From contig NZ_QFWV02000001.1 in NCBI RefSeq assembly GCF_003149475.2, forward strand, positions 193,652 through 257,651: 64,000 nt of DNA. The letters are read 5' to 3'. The notes below the pieces were generated by a model, which saw only the letters and a list, made by a program, of their open reading frames with translations, had not been told where the DNA came from and did no database searches. This document shows positions 1-9,343 of this stretch, piece by piece. The position numbers were made by a program, and so were the translations under genes. Source of the stretch: Oceaniradius stylonematis (GTDB lineage: Bacteria; Pseudomonadota; Alphaproteobacteria; Rhizobiales; Rhizobiaceae). How positions within the stretch are numbered: position 1 is the stretch's first letter; each line of letters starts with the position of its first letter.

Positions 1-1527
1 GTCGAGCAGCATGATGCCGGCGGTTTCGTCCTGTCCACCGCCATCGGGCAAGTCGATCTGTGCGGCGATGCGGTCGGCCAGTTGCCGGGCCTGCCGTGCA
101 CGGGCCGATCGATCGTTGTCAAAGGCCTGAAGCCGCCGGTCGAGATCGGTCGACATGCCGGCCAGACCCCGCTCCGTGATCAGAACGGCCAAGCGCGCGC
201 GGCGCCTTGCATCGCCTGAATTCTCCGCCGCCGCCACCATCGCCGCCAACGGCACGGGCAGCGCGATCATGCGCAATTGGTGCCCTTTCGGCGTCAGGTG
301 TCCCTGCCCGTCGATCGCGCCGAGCCCTTCCAGCCGCGACCGCGCCTCGGACAGGGCAGCCTCGGGCGGCGGGTCAAGAAAGCGCAGCGCATGCGGATCG
401 GCGACACCCCAGGCCAGACAATCGAGCGTGAGCCGCGTCAGGTCGGTGCGGGTGATCTCCGGCGGATCGAACGGGACAAGCGCCGCCGTCTGGCCTTCGT
501 GCCACAGGCGGATCACGATGCCGGGCTGCGTGCGGCCGGCACGACCGGCGCGCTGGTCGGCGGAGGCCCGGCTCTCGCGAACCGTCTCGAGCCGGGTGAT
601 CGCCTGTCCCGGCTCGAAGGCCGGCTGGCGGGAAAGTCCCGAATCGATGACGATGCGCACGCCGTCGATCGTCACCGAGCTTTCGGCGATTGCCGTTGCC
701 AGCACGATCTTCCGCCGGCCCTGTTCGGCCGGAAGGATCGCCCGGTCCTGATCGGCGATGTCCATCGCGCCGAACAGGGACGCCAGATAGGCATCGGGCG
801 GAAGGAGTGGTTCGAGGCGCGCGGCGGTGCGGCGAATCTCCGCCTGTCCCGGCAGGAAGGCGAGAATGCTGCCCTCCTCCTCGCGCAGCGCGGCGCGGAC
901 CGCATCGGCCACTGCGTCCTCGACGCGCTGATCGGGCTTGCGCGGCCGGTAGTGAATATCGACGGGGTAAGTGCGGCCGGCGCTCTCGATCACCGGCGCA
1001 TCGTCCAGAAGACGCGCGACGCGACCGCCATCGAGCGTCGCGGACATGATGACAATGCGCAGATCCTCGCGCAGGGCGGATTGCACATCGAGCGCCAGCG
1101 CCAAAGAGAAATCCGCGTCCAGCGAGCGTTCGTGGAACTCGTCGAATATGACGACCGAGGTTCCCGAAAGCTCCGGATCGTCGAGGATCATGCGCACGAA
1201 CACGCCCTCGGTGACGATCTCGATCCGCGTCTTCGGGCCGGTCTTGCTGTCCATCCGCATGCGATAACCGACCGTTTCGCCGACACGTTCGCCGAGCAGC
1301 GATGCCATCCGCCGTGCTGCCGCACGAGCGGCCAGACGGCGCGGTTCGAGCATGACGATCCTGCCGCCGCCGACCCACGCCTCGCCGAGCAGGGCCAGGG
1401 GAACCAGCGTGGTCTTGCCAGCGCCCGGCGGCGCGACCAGAACCGCGTTGGGGCCGCCGCCGAGCGCCCGTTTGAGATCACCGAGAACCGCGGCGGCCGG
1501 CAGACCGGTGGCGGCAAAGTCGATCAT
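1..1527 (-). CDS. hrpB: ATP-dependent helicase HrpB, 3'-truncated by window edge
   Basis: DEAH-box RNA-type helicase of the HrpB family; 509 N-terminal residues are present and the C-terminal part (family about 820 aa) lies beyond base 1. Visible motifs: Walker A GAPGAGKTT near residue 33-42 (after APP), DEFHERSLDAD (DEAH-type motif II) near 130, a SAT motif near 160, and QRAGRAGR (motif VI) near 330-337. The ATG at 1527 overlaps the TGA of the upstream ABC ATPase gene (ATGA), which fixes the start and suggests translational coupling. Cellular substrate of HrpB is not established in most bacteria. No ribosome site is needed beyond the overlap. The pairing with a transporter operon looks positional rather than functional. 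Confidence 0.93.
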   Translation of the reverse strand, partial: MIDFAATGLPAAAVLGDLKRALGGGPNAVLVAPPGAGKTTLVPLALLGEAWVGGGRIVMLEPRRLAARAAARRMASLLGERVGETVGYRMRMDSKTGPKTRIEIVTEGVFVRMILDDPELSGTSVVIFDEFHERSLDADFSLALALDVQSALREDLRIVIMSATLDGGRVARLLDDAPVIESAGRTYPVDIHYRPRKPDQRVEDAVADAVRAALREEEGSILAFLPGQAEIRRTAARLEPLLPPDAYLASLFGAMDIADQDRAILPAEQGRRKIVLATAIAESSVTIDGVRIVIDSGLSRQPAFEPGQAITRLETVRESRASADQRAGRAGRTQPGIVIRLWHEGQTAALVPFDPPEITRTDLTRLTLDCLAWGVADPHALRFLDPPPEAALSEARSRLEGLGAIDGQGHLTPKGHQLRMIALPVPLAAMVAAAENSGDARRRARLAVLITERGLAGMSTDLDRRLQAFDNDRSARARQARQLADRIAAQIDLPDGGGQDETAGIMLLD

Positions 1528-2207
1528 GGTCCGGCGCCATCCGATGCGGCGGGGGCGAGTTCGATCAAGGCGCCGTGCGCGGCCTCGGCATCGGCGGCAT
1601 CGTGGGTCACCAGCAGCACCGGCAGTCGGCGCGCCTTGGCCCGTTCGAACACAAGCCGCCGGATCTGATCGCGCAGGCCGGCATCGAGCTTGGAAAAGGG
1701 CTCGTCGAGCAGCATGAAGGCAGGATCGGAGACAAGCACGCGCGCCAGCGCGACGCGCGCTTTCTGGCCGCCGGACAGCGTGTCGGGATCGCGATCGAAG
1801 AATCCGTCGAGACCGACATCGCCCAGCGCGTCGCCGGCGCGCTGCCGCCGCGCCGTACGGCCGGCGACCGAGGGCGGCACGGCGAACACGAGATTGCCGC
1901 CGACCGACATGTGCGGGAACAGCAGCGGATCCTGGAACAGAAGACCGGCACGGCGGGTCTGCGGCGGCGCGCCTGTGATGTCGGTCCCGTTGCAGTGCAC
2001 GCGGCCGCGCGCGGAAAAGACCGGATCGAGAAAGCCGCCGATGAAGGCCAGAAGCGTCGACTTGCCGGAGCCGGAAGGACCCATCACCGTCAGCACGTCG
2101 CCCGGCGCGATATCGTGATCGACGCTGACCAGCGTGCGGCTGCCCAGCGCTATCGCGACGTTTTCGAGCCGGAGGCCCGTTGCATGCGTTGCGGATGGAT
2201 CGGTCAT
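1524..2207 (-). CDS. ynjD: ABC transporter ATP-binding protein, YnjD type
   Basis: 227-aa ABC ATPase energising an importer. Walker A GPSGSGKST near residue 44, Q-loop in LLFQDPLLFPH near 92, signature LSGGQKAR near 145, Walker B FMLLDEP near 165 and the H-switch VTHD near 200 are all intact. It is short, without a C-terminal regulatory domain, as in E. coli YnjD. Its start lies 11 bp downstream of the permease gene stop and its stop overlaps hrpB. Gene order binding protein, fused permease, ATPase equals ynjB-ynjC-ynjD. The substrate of the Ynj system is not known with certainty; relatives of thiamine and iron importers are the closest architecture. Confidence 0.9.
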   Translation of the reverse strand: MTDPSATHATGLRLENVAIALGSRTLVSVDHDIAPGDVLTVMGPSGSGKSTLLAFIGGFLDPVFSARGRVHCNGTDITGAPPQTRRAGLLFQDPLLFPHMSVGGNLVFAVPPSVAGRTARRQRAGDALGDVGLDGFFDRDPDTLSGGQKARVALARVLVSDPAFMLLDEPFSKLDAGLRDQIRRLVFERAKARRLPVLLVTHDAADAEAAHGALIELAPAASDGAGP

Positions 2208-2218
2208 GAAAGCCCTGG

Positions 2219-3898
2219 TTACAGACCCCTGATCGCGCGGCGATTGCGGAAAAGCAAGGCCGGCACGAGTGTTGCGAGGGCAAAGCCGACAAAGGGCAGA
2301 AGCATCTGAAGAAAGGCGTAGACGCCGATGACGCGCCGGTCGCCACCCGATCCAAGCGCCACCGCCTCGGTCGTGATCGTCGGGAACCGGCCCGCGCCGA
2401 CCAGCAAGGTCGGCAGATACTGGCCGACCGAGACGGCAAAGCCGACCGCGGCCGCCACCAGTACGGCGCGCAGCAGCATGGGCATCCGCACACGCCAGAA
2501 GACGCGCCCGGCGGGCGCACCGAGCGCTGCGGCAACCGCCTCATAGCGCCCGTCATAGGCGCGCCATGGCGCGGACAGCGACAGGAAGACGTAAGGCAGG
2601 ACGAAGACGACATGGACGAGGATGAGCGCCGCCCAGCTGGCGTCGGCATCGCCGGCGATCAGCAGCAATTGCAGGCCGAAGAGAAAGCCGATCTGCGGCA
2701 CCAGAAGCGGCAGATAGACCAGCGCAAGCGCGCGGTTGCCGCCGGTGCGGCCGGTCTCGTTCTCGCGCTGAAGGCAGGCGAGCGCGATCGCGACCGAGAT
2801 CGCGGTTGCGGCGAGCGCGATGATGATCGTCGTTGCAAGCGGGCCGGACAGCGCAGGGCCGGTGCGCTGCCAGGTGCGCCATGTCAGGGCGTCGGGCAAG
2901 GCGGAGGGAAACTGCCACAGGCCGGAGACCGACCAGAGCGCAAGAACACCCAGACCGCCGAAGACGAGCAATGCCGATGCCGCCATCATGCCGCCGGCGG
3001 CAAGGCGCGCAAAACCGTCGCGGCGAAACCGGCGCCCGGTTTCGCAGATGCCCTCGGCGACCGGGCCGGCGATCCGCTCCAGCGCCACCCAGATCAGAAG
3101 CGCGACCGCCGTCACGGCGATCTGCAGACACGCGCCGGCGCATGCCATGAAACGCATCGACAGTTCTGGGTCGTTCATCCAGCCGACAAGGCGCACCGGC
3201 AGCGTCTGCGGCGTCGTCGGTCCCAGAATGAACGCAACGTCCACATTGGCGCTGGCATAGGCGATCACCGCGAAGACGGCGAGGCGAATCTGCCGGTAGA
3301 GCGGCGGCCAGGCGGTGAACATGAAGCCCATCATGCGGCCATAGCCGAGCGACTGGCTGAGCCGCAGCGAACGCAGCGCGGGCACCTGCGGCAGGGCGGC
3401 GAGCGTGACCAGAAGCAGGAATGGCACCTCCTTGATGACAAGGCCCGCGATCAGCGCGAAACCGGCCGGATCGTTGACAACCAGCAGATCGGGCGGGCGC
3501 TCCCAACCGGTCGCCCAGGGCGAGAACAGGCGGGCCAGATAGCCCGACGGCGCGATCATGAAGGCAAAGCCGAACGCGGCGGCGGCGTGCGGCACGGCCA
3601 GAAGCGGCGAAACCAGATGCTGGATCAGGCGGAAGGCGCGCGTGCCGTACCAGGCACAGACGAAGCCGGCGACCATGGCCAGCGAGATGGCGGTGGTCAG
3701 AAGACCGATCATCAGCGCCTGCAGGGCAGACCGCCAGAGGCCGGGCTGGCCGAACAGATCGGCAAACGGCCGGGTCGACAGCTGATATCCGCCCAGCGCC
3801 GGCAAAAAGCCGAACGCGGGCAGCACCGTGCCCATCAGCCCGCATGCCAGCGGGGCCGCGAGAACGAACAGGGCCAGCGGCGGCGCGAAGCGGAGCAT
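2219..3898 (-). CDS. ynjC: ABC transporter permease, two fused modules (YnjC type)
   Basis: 559-aa inner-membrane permease made of two binding-protein-dependent transport modules in one chain, each with about six hydrophobic segments. Cytoplasmic EAA-like loops are visible around residues 160-215 (LSQSLGYGRMMGF) and 450-485 (AVAAALGAPAGRVFWRV). A fused permease, as in YnjC, FbpB or ThiP, means a single polypeptide replaces the usual dimer. It lies 21 bp downstream of the substrate-binding protein gene and 11 bp upstream of the ATPase gene, so the three form one operon. Start ATG at 3898 begins directly with the first hydrophobic segment. Confidence 0.9.
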   Translation of the reverse strand: MLRFAPPLALFVLAAPLACGLMGTVLPAFGFLPALGGYQLSTRPFADLFGQPGLWRSALQALMIGLLTTAISLAMVAGFVCAWYGTRAFRLIQHLVSPLLAVPHAAAAFGFAFMIAPSGYLARLFSPWATGWERPPDLLVVNDPAGFALIAGLVIKEVPFLLLVTLAALPQVPALRSLRLSQSLGYGRMMGFMFTAWPPLYRQIRLAVFAVIAYASANVDVAFILGPTTPQTLPVRLVGWMNDPELSMRFMACAGACLQIAVTAVALLIWVALERIAGPVAEGICETGRRFRRDGFARLAAGGMMAASALLVFGGLGVLALWSVSGLWQFPSALPDALTWRTWQRTGPALSGPLATTIIIALAATAISVAIALACLQRENETGRTGGNRALALVYLPLLVPQIGFLFGLQLLLIAGDADASWAALILVHVVFVLPYVFLSLSAPWRAYDGRYEAVAAALGAPAGRVFWRVRMPMLLRAVLVAAAVGFAVSVGQYLPTLLVGAGRFPTITTEAVALGSGGDRRVIGVYAFLQMLLPFVGFALATLVPALLFRNRRAIRGL

Positions 3899-3919
3899 GG
3901 CGCGCCGGGCCGCCGACGG

Positions 3920-5146
3920 TCAGTTGCCGACGGCGTAGCGGGCCGACCAGCGCTCTTCCAGACGCGACATCCATGTCGGGTGCGGCTCGTCAAGAGCCGG
4001 ACCGAGCTCATCCGGAAGCAGCGTGGCGATGCCCAGATCGAGTGCCTCGAACAGTTTGCGTTGCGGGGCCGACAGCTTGTCCATGGCCAGAACGGTGGGA
4101 TCGCCCCAGACTTCCGGATCCTGCTTGCGGGCCTGTGCTTCCGGCGAGATCAGGAAGTTGGCGACCACCAGAGCGCCGGCCTTGGCGTTGGCATTGAAGG
4201 GAATGGCGACGAAATGGGTGTTGGCGAGCGTGCCGCCCGAGAAGGTGAACGAACGCAACGTGTCGGGCAGGAGCTGGTTGGCGATGGCACTCGACGCTTC
4301 GGCCGGATTGAAAGCGAAGGTGATGTCGAGTTCGCCGTCGGCCAGAAGCTGGCTCATCGACGGATAATCCTTGGGAAAGGCCCGTGCGCTGCGCCACAGA
4401 TGCGGGTGCAGCCGGTCGAGATAGTCGAACATGGGCTGCGTGACCGTCTCGAAGCTGGCTTCGTCGACGGGCTCCTGCAGCACCGCCGGGTCGGCCACGG
4501 TCTCGATCAGGATCTGCTTGAGAAAGCTCGAACCGATGAAATCCGGCGGCTGGGGATAGGAGAAGCGGCCGGGATTGGCCTTGGCCCAGGCCAAAAGGTC
4601 GGCGGCATTGTCCGGCAGGTCTGCGGCGTCCGTGCGGGCGCTGTCGTAGAAGAAGACCAGCTTGGCCATGCCCCAGGGCGATTCAAGTCCGTCGGTCGGC
4701 AGGGTGAAGTCGACCGTGATGGTCGGTTTGTTCTCCACATCCACATAACGCCAATTGGGCAGCTTCGTCGCCCAGTCGGGCGCGAACAGCAGGCCCTGCC
4801 GTTTCATCGAGGCAAAGTTCTCGCCGTTGATCCAGATGAGGTCGATCGAGCCGCCTTCATCGCGGCCGGCGGTCTTTTCCGCGACGACCGTGGTGACCGC
4901 GTTGGCCGTGTCCTCGAGCTTGACATGCACCAGCCGGACGCCGTGGCGCTCTTCCAGTTCCTCGCCGACCCAGCCGATATAGGCGTTGATCTGGGTGGAG
5001 CCGCCCCAGGCGTTCCAGTAGACGGTCTGGCCGCGCGCTTCTTCGAGCACCGCATTCCAGTCGGCCGGGTCTGGATCGGCCATCGCCGGGCCGGCGGAAA
5101 GGGTCAGCGCAAGGGTCAGCGCGGTTACGCGGATCAGGTCGGTCAC
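3920..5146 (-). CDS. ynjB: ABC transporter substrate-binding protein, YnjB type
   Basis: Periplasmic binding protein, 408 aa from the GTG at 5146. That start is chosen because it begins a clean signal peptide (hydrophobic TALTLALTLSAGPAMA, cleavage likely after AMA) and has GGAG 11 bases upstream; ATGs further upstream would add about 30 untypical residues. The mature part begins with WNAVLEEARGQTVYWNAWGG, and contains IDLIWINGENF near residue 105, both typical of the YnjB family (E. coli YnjB is of similar length). It is the first gene of a ynjBC D operon. The ligand cannot be inferred from sequence alone. Confidence 0.88.
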   Translation of the reverse strand: MTDLIRVTALTLALTLSAGPAMADPDPADWNAVLEEARGQTVYWNAWGGSTQINAYIGWVGEELEERHGVRLVHVKLEDTANAVTTVVAEKTAGRDEGGSIDLIWINGENFASMKRQGLLFAPDWATKLPNWRYVDVENKPTITVDFTLPTDGLESPWGMAKLVFFYDSARTDAADLPDNAADLLAWAKANPGRFSYPQPPDFIGSSFLKQILIETVADPAVLQEPVDEASFETVTQPMFDYLDRLHPHLWRSARAFPKDYPSMSQLLADGELDITFAFNPAEASSAIANQLLPDTLRSFTFSGGTLANTHFVAIPFNANAKAGALVVANFLISPEAQARKQDPEVWGDPTVLAMDKLSAPQRKLFEALDLGIATLLPDELGPALDEPHPTWMSRLEERWSARYAVGN

Positions 5147-5270
5147 GGGCTGGCTGTCTCCGGTTTGGCAAGTGGTGCGCGAAAACATCACGTGCCATGC
5201 CGGCCGGTCAACACGCGGCTCGTCACCTCCTCTCACATTCCGGTGAAGTTGCCGGGCAAGAACGGCGGGC

Positions 5271-5690
5271 TCAGCCGCGATCGTTGATGGCGATCCGCTT
5301 GACGAGGCGCTCCGGCTCGGGGCGCTCGAGATCGATCAGCAGGAGGCCGTTTTCGAGGTCCGCGCCGATGACGCGCATGCCGTCGGCCAGCACGAAGGCG
5401 CGCTGGAACTGCCGGGCGGCAATGCCCCTGTGCAGGAACTCGCGGGCCGGATCGTCGGCATCGGCGCGCCGGCCGCGGATGACAAGCTGGCTTTCCTCTG
5501 TGGTGATTTCCAGATCGTCCGAGGAAAAGCCCGCGACGGCCAGCGTGATCCGCATGATCGACGCGCCATCATCGCGGCGGATGCGTTCGATGTTGTAGGG
5601 CGGGTAGCCGTCGCCCGACTTGGCGACCCGTTCCAGCGATTTTTCGATGGTCTCGAAGCCGACCAGCAGCGGGCTGGAAAAATTGGTCAT
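5271..5690 (-). CDS. Small heat-shock protein, Hsp20/IbpA family
   Basis: 139-aa ATP-independent chaperone that holds unfolding proteins. The N-terminus MTNFSSPLLVGFETIEKSLER and YPPYNIERI are typical of rhizobial IbpA-like proteins; the alpha-crystallin domain spans about residues 35-125, with the AGF..DDLEI and EFLHRGIAARQFQRAF segments recognisable. I take the ATG at 5690 (AAGGCGG seven bases before it) rather than an upstream in-frame start that adds 21 unlikely residues. The 5' leader contains a short inverted repeat (CAAGT/ACTTG, about 5737-5750). Such leaders often carry RNA thermometers in rhizobia, but I see no clear ROSE motif here. Confidence 0.9.
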   Translation of the reverse strand: MTNFSSPLLVGFETIEKSLERVAKSGDGYPPYNIERIRRDDGASIMRITLAVAGFSSDDLEITTEESQLVIRGRRADADDPAREFLHRGIAARQFQRAFVLADGMRVIGADLENGLLLIDLERPEPERLVKRIAINDRG

Positions 5691-5845
5691 GGGCACCGCC
5701 TTTTCATGTCCTTTGCAAGCGACATTGCCGCGAGCACAAGTTTTGACTTGCATTTGTCGCGCGGCACGGCGAACCCGTCCGGCATCCGCCTTGATGTCTT
5801 ATGATGTCTGGGCGGGCGATTTTCAAGAATGTCCGGGGGACCGCC

Positions 5846-6787
5846 ATGACCGACACGCGTGCCATCATCATCGATACCGACCCGGGCCAGGACGATGCGA
5901 TCGCGCTTTTGCTTGCGCTGGCGAGCCCGGAACTCGACGTGCTCGGCGTGACGGCGGTTGCCGGAAATGTGCCGCTCAGCTTGACCGAGAGGAACGCGCG
6001 CAAGATCTGCGAGCTGGCCGGAAAGCCGCAGACGCGTGTCTTCGCCGGTGCCGAGAGGCCGCTGACACGCACGTTGGTCACCGCCGAATATGTGCATGGC
6101 AAGACGGGGCTCGACGGGCCGGACCTGCCCGAGCCGACGATGCCGCTCGAAAGCCAGTTCGGCCCGGACTTCATCATCGACACCGTCCGCGCCCATCCGG
6201 CGGGCCATGTCACGCTGTGTCCGCTGGGGCCGCTGACCAACATCGCGCTGGCGCTGATCAAGGCGCCCGACATCGCGCCGAAAATCCGCGAGATCGTGCT
6301 GATGGGCGGCGGCTTCTTCGAGGGCGGCAATGTCACGCCGACAGCCGAATTCAACATCTATGTCGATCCGGAAGCCGCGCACACCGTGTTCACCTCGGGC
6401 GTGCCGATCGTGGTGGCGCCGCTCGACGTCACCCACAAGGCCCTGACCACCCAGGCCCGGATCGACGCGCTGCGCGCCAAGAAGACACCGGTCTGCGATG
6501 CGGCGGCAAAGCTGATCGACTTTTTCGAACGGTTCGACGAGGACAAATACGGCACCGATGGCGGACCGCTGCACGATCCGTGCGTGATTGCTTACCTTCT
6601 GCGGCCCGATCTGTTCACGGGCCGCGACTGTCATGTGGCCATCGAGACGGGCTCGCCACTGACCTTGGGCATGACTGTGATCGACTGGTGGGGCGTCACC
6701 GGCGAGCCAGCCAATGCGCACGTGCTTGGCGATATCGACGCGGCCGGCTTTTTCGACCTGATCACCGAGCGGCTGGCGACGCTCTGA
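5846..6787 (+). CDS. Nucleoside hydrolase (IUNH family)
   Basis: 313-aa enzyme that hydrolyses ribonucleosides to base and ribose. The N-terminal DTDPGQDDAIAL calcium-binding motif is intact at residues 10-21; HGKTGLDGPDLP and the C-terminal HDPC stretch supply further active-site positions. Start taken at the ATG 5846 with GGGGGA eight bases upstream; an in-frame ATG 45 bases earlier would add residues that do not match the family. The gene faces a ribokinase with only 6 bp between their ends; together they would turn nucleosides into ribose 5-phosphate. Base specificity cannot be judged from the sequence. Confidence 0.93.
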   Translation: MTDTRAIIIDTDPGQDDAIALLLALASPELDVLGVTAVAGNVPLSLTERNARKICELAGKPQTRVFAGAERPLTRTLVTAEYVHGKTGLDGPDLPEPTMPLESQFGPDFIIDTVRAHPAGHVTLCPLGPLTNIALALIKAPDIAPKIREIVLMGGGFFEGGNVTPTAEFNIYVDPEAAHTVFTSGVPIVVAPLDVTHKALTTQARIDALRAKKTPVCDAAAKLIDFFERFDEDKYGTDGGPLHDPCVIAYLLRPDLFTGRDCHVAIETGSPLTLGMTVIDWWGVTGEPANAHVLGDIDAAGFFDLITERLATL

Positions 6788-6793
6788 ACCCGC

Positions 6794-7693
6794 TCATGCC
6801 TTGAAGGCGTCGACCCGCGCACGATCGGGGATCGAGGGCTGGGCGCCTTCGGTGAGGCAGGCCAGCGCGCCGGCGCGGCAGGCCAGATCGAGCGCTTCGG
6901 GCCAGTCCTTGCCTTCGGCGCGCGCGGCAGCCAGATAGCCGCAGAACGTGTCGCCGGCGCCGACCGTATCGACCGGCTCGATTGCCGGCGACGCTGCCCG
7001 CGCCATCCCGTCGGCGGTCGCGGCAAACGCGCCATCGGCGCCCAGCGTCAGCACGATCGCCGCCTTGAGTTCGGCGGCGAGCCGCGCCATCTGCGCGTCA
7101 ATCGAATCGTCGGCAAGCCCGATTTCGCCGGTAAGGGCGGCGAATTCGGTTTCGTTGGCAATCACCACGTCCGCATGGCGCGCCAGTTCGGCTGCCGCCG
7201 GACGGAAGGGCGCGATGTTCAGATAGGACACGGCGCCGGCCGCACGGGCCGCTTCCAGCGCGCGCGCAACGGCCGTGTCGGGGATTTCCATCTGGAGCAG
7301 CAGCGCGTTGCCGGCGGACAGGATCAGATCGTCAGTTCCCTCCAAGACACGGGCGTTGGCGCCCGGCACGACGGCGATCTGGTTTTCGCCCGTCTCCGCA
7401 TCGACCAGGATCAGTGCGACGCCGGTCGGCTCCTCGGCGAGCCTGCGCACGGCGGACAGGTCCACCGAAGCGCCGTCCAGAAGGGACAGGGCAGCGTCCG
7501 CATTGGCGTCATCGCCGGTGCAGCCGGCCATGCGCACCTCGTGGCCGGCGCGGCGGGCGGCCAGTGCCTGGTTGGCGCCCTTGCCGCCGGGCGCCTCGGC
7601 ATAGCCGACACCGGAGACCGTTTCGCCGGGCGCCGGCAGATGGTCGACGCGGGCGACGAGGTCGAGATTGATTGAACCAGCGATCGTGATCAT
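6794..7693 (-). CDS. rbsK: Ribokinase
   Basis: 299-aa PfkB-family sugar kinase. Motifs: GSINLDLVARVDHLPAPGE at the N-terminus, GGKGANQALAARRAG near residue 38-52 (PfkB signature 1), and the C-terminal DTVGAGDTFCGYLAAARAEG (signature 2 with the catalytic Asp of GAGD). Start ATG at 7693 is set by the strong GGGGAGGAG eight bases upstream. It phosphorylates ribose to ribose 5-phosphate. Convergent with the nucleoside hydrolase gene, it completes a salvage route for the ribose moiety. No ribose transporter genes are adjacent. Confidence 0.93.
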   Translation of the reverse strand: MITIAGSINLDLVARVDHLPAPGETVSGVGYAEAPGGKGANQALAARRAGHEVRMAGCTGDDANADAALSLLDGASVDLSAVRRLAEEPTGVALILVDAETGENQIAVVPGANARVLEGTDDLILSAGNALLLQMEIPDTAVARALEAARAAGAVSYLNIAPFRPAAAELARHADVVIANETEFAALTGEIGLADDSIDAQMARLAAELKAAIVLTLGADGAFAATADGMARAASPAIEPVDTVGAGDTFCGYLAAARAEGKDWPEALDLACRAGALACLTEGAQPSIPDRARVDAFKA

Positions 7694-7888
7694 GGCGTCT
7701 CCTCCCCGTCGCATCGGCCGCGACGCTTGCGTCCGGCAACGGCCTTTGCGGGCGGTCGCGGCGGCCCGGCATGCACCAACCGCCCATGGCGTTAGTCGAT
7801 CGCGGCGTCCCCGGCAAGCATGTGCGAACACGCCCGGACCTTGGTTGACAGCACCGGGTGGACCGCATATGTCACGGCTCGATTTCGT

Positions 7889-7975
<87 letters not shown>

Positions 7976-7984
7976 TTTTCGTCT

Positions 7985-8051
7985 GCGTGCCGCCAGTACC
8001 AGCCAACCCGGCGCGCGGGTTCCGGTTCGAGGCAACTCCTCCCACCTGCAC
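7985..8051 (+). repeat. Post-tRNA element, copy 1 (related to 18716-18780)
   Basis: About 65 bp just downstream of tRNA-Leu that align with the DNA directly after tRNA-Ala(GGC) at 18716-18780. Shared blocks are TGCCGCC, CCAACCCG, GGTTCCGGT and GAGG...CCTC followed by CACCTGCAC or CACCTCCAC. The GAGG/CCTC pair can form a small hairpin, stronger in the other copy. The ending resembles a decayed tRNA 3' end. The rest of 8052-8344 holds no gene I can support; it is upstream DNA of the GreA-like gene. Confidence 0.45.
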
Positions 8052-8344
8052 GATTCATTCCGGTCGTCAGGCAACCGATCGACCAATCCGCCCGCCGGCG
8101 ACGTTCGTGATTGTTCGTCTCACCTGCCCGCTTCCTCACCGCGCCGTTCATGTGTGACCTTACGCTCTGCACGCCGATGGCCGGGCGGCAGGGTGCGCGC
8201 CCACGCCATTTGCCTGCCTGCGGCAAAGAATTGGGATGCAAGCGGGCGCAAAGTGCTGGTAAGACGGCCCATGAACGCCGGACGGCGCGGCCACGGTCAA
8301 ACCGGGCCGGACCGCACGGCGCGATTGAAGACCAAGGAGCCAAA

Positions 8345-8788
8345 ATGAACAAGTCAGCCGTCAAGGAAACCATGCTCGCGCTGAGCGAAGCCGAACTCGA
8401 GCACGCCCGGGAGCATTACGAACAGTTTCTGGCAAGCGCGCGGCTGGACCGCTCCGAGCCGATCGAAACGGACGAGCGGGCGCAGGCGGAAACGGCCAGC
8501 GAACTGGCCGAGGCGTTCGAGCAGCCCGTGCACGATTACGAGACCAAGATCGACCGGCTGCGCGCCATCGATTTCAGCCCGAAATCCGAGGTGGGCGAAG
8601 GCGCGATCGTTACGGTCGGCGGACGCCATTTCGTCATCGCCGTGTCGACGGCACGGTTCCAGCATGAGGGCGTCGAGCTGATCGGCATTTCGACCCAGGC
8701 GCCCATCTACAAGGCGATGGAAGGCAAGGAAGCGGGCGACGATTTCACCTTCAACGGCCGCACTCTGGAGATCGAAGAGGTGGCCTGA
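8345..8788 (+). CDS. GreA/GreB-like transcript elongation factor-family protein
   Basis: 147-aa protein. Residues about 8-75 are predicted helical and acidic/basic patterned like the Gre coiled coil, though shorter and without the usual basic tip; residues about 78-147 (SEVGEGAIVTVGGRHFVIAVST...GISTQAPIYKAMEGKEAGDDFTFNGRTLEIEEV) match the GreA/GreB/Rnk C-terminal FKBP-like fold that binds RNA polymerase. Start ATG 8345 has AAGGAG eight bases upstream. Canonical GreA is about 158 aa, so this is a divergent paralogue; it may act in the RNAP secondary channel, but the shorter coil makes transcript cleavage uncertain. It lies just before the msr cluster. Confidence 0.75.
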   Translation: MNKSAVKETMLALSEAELEHAREHYEQFLASARLDRSEPIETDERAQAETASELAEAFEQPVHDYETKIDRLRAIDFSPKSEVGEGAIVTVGGRHFVIAVSTARFQHEGVELIGISTQAPIYKAMEGKEAGDDFTFNGRTLEIEEVA

Positions 8789-8869
8789 GAACGGCGGCTC
8801 ACGCAGCGGTGACTGGAAGTTGGCGGTGCGCCGCCCCATAACGGGGAGACACGGCAAAGGAGAAGCCAA

Positions 8870-9343
8870 ATGACCGGCGCCAAGACCTATGCGAAATCCG
8901 CCGAAGCCATTTCCCGGCTGACCCCGGAACAGTACCGGGTCACGCAGGAGAATGGCACTGAGCGACCGTTCACCGGCGAACTCAACGACAACAAGGCCAA
9001 GGGCATCTATGTCGACATCGTGTCCGGCGAGCCGCTTTTCGCGTCCAGCGACAAGTACGAATCCGGCTGCGGCTGGCCGAGCTTCACACGCCCGATCATC
9101 GACGAACATGTCGTCGAGACGTTCGACGACAGCCACGGCATGCGCCGCGTGGAGGTTCGCTCGAAGCATGGCGACAGCCATCTCGGCCACGTCTTCAACG
9201 ATGGCCCGAAGGAAGCGACCGGCTTGCGCTATTGCATCAACTCGGCCTCGCTGCGCTTCATCGCCATCGAGGACATGGAAGACGAAGGCTATGGCGATCT
9301 TCTCGGCCTGTTCGGCACAGATACCGACAAGGAGAATGCCTGA
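8870..9343 (+). CDS. msrB: Peptide-methionine (R)-S-oxide reductase, zinc-less type
   Basis: 157-aa MsrB that reduces methionine-R-sulfoxide. GCGWPSF (resolving Cys) near residue 66-72, [14 protein letters not shown] near 100-113 and the catalytic Cys in [11 protein letters not shown] near 119 are present. The two CxxC pairs that bind structural zinc in many MsrBs are replaced ([13 protein letters not shown] and VRSKHGDSH), so this is the zinc-free form. The TGA shares one base with the ATG of msrA (TGATG), showing an msrBA operon. Compare the zinc-type, exported MsrB at 39512. Confidence 0.95.
   Translation: MTGAKTYAKSAEAISRLTPEQYRVTQENGTERPFTGELNDNKAKGIYVDIVSGEPLFASSDKYESGCGWPSFTRPIIDEHVVETFDDSHGMRRVEVRSKHGDSHLGHVFNDGPKEATGLRYCINSASLRFIAIEDMEDEGYGDLLGLFGTDTDKENA

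Noticed and set aside
2612-5287. Plus-strand open frame of about 890 codons
   Set aside because: It runs antisense across the ynjB and ynjC genes; its translation is Arg/Gln/His-rich without any family pattern, a typical effect of high-GC codon bias on the opposite strand.
5691-5800. ROSE-type RNA thermometer before the hsp20 gene
   Set aside because: A short CAAGT/ACTTG repeat exists, but I see no segment that pairs with the ribosome site in the ROSE manner.
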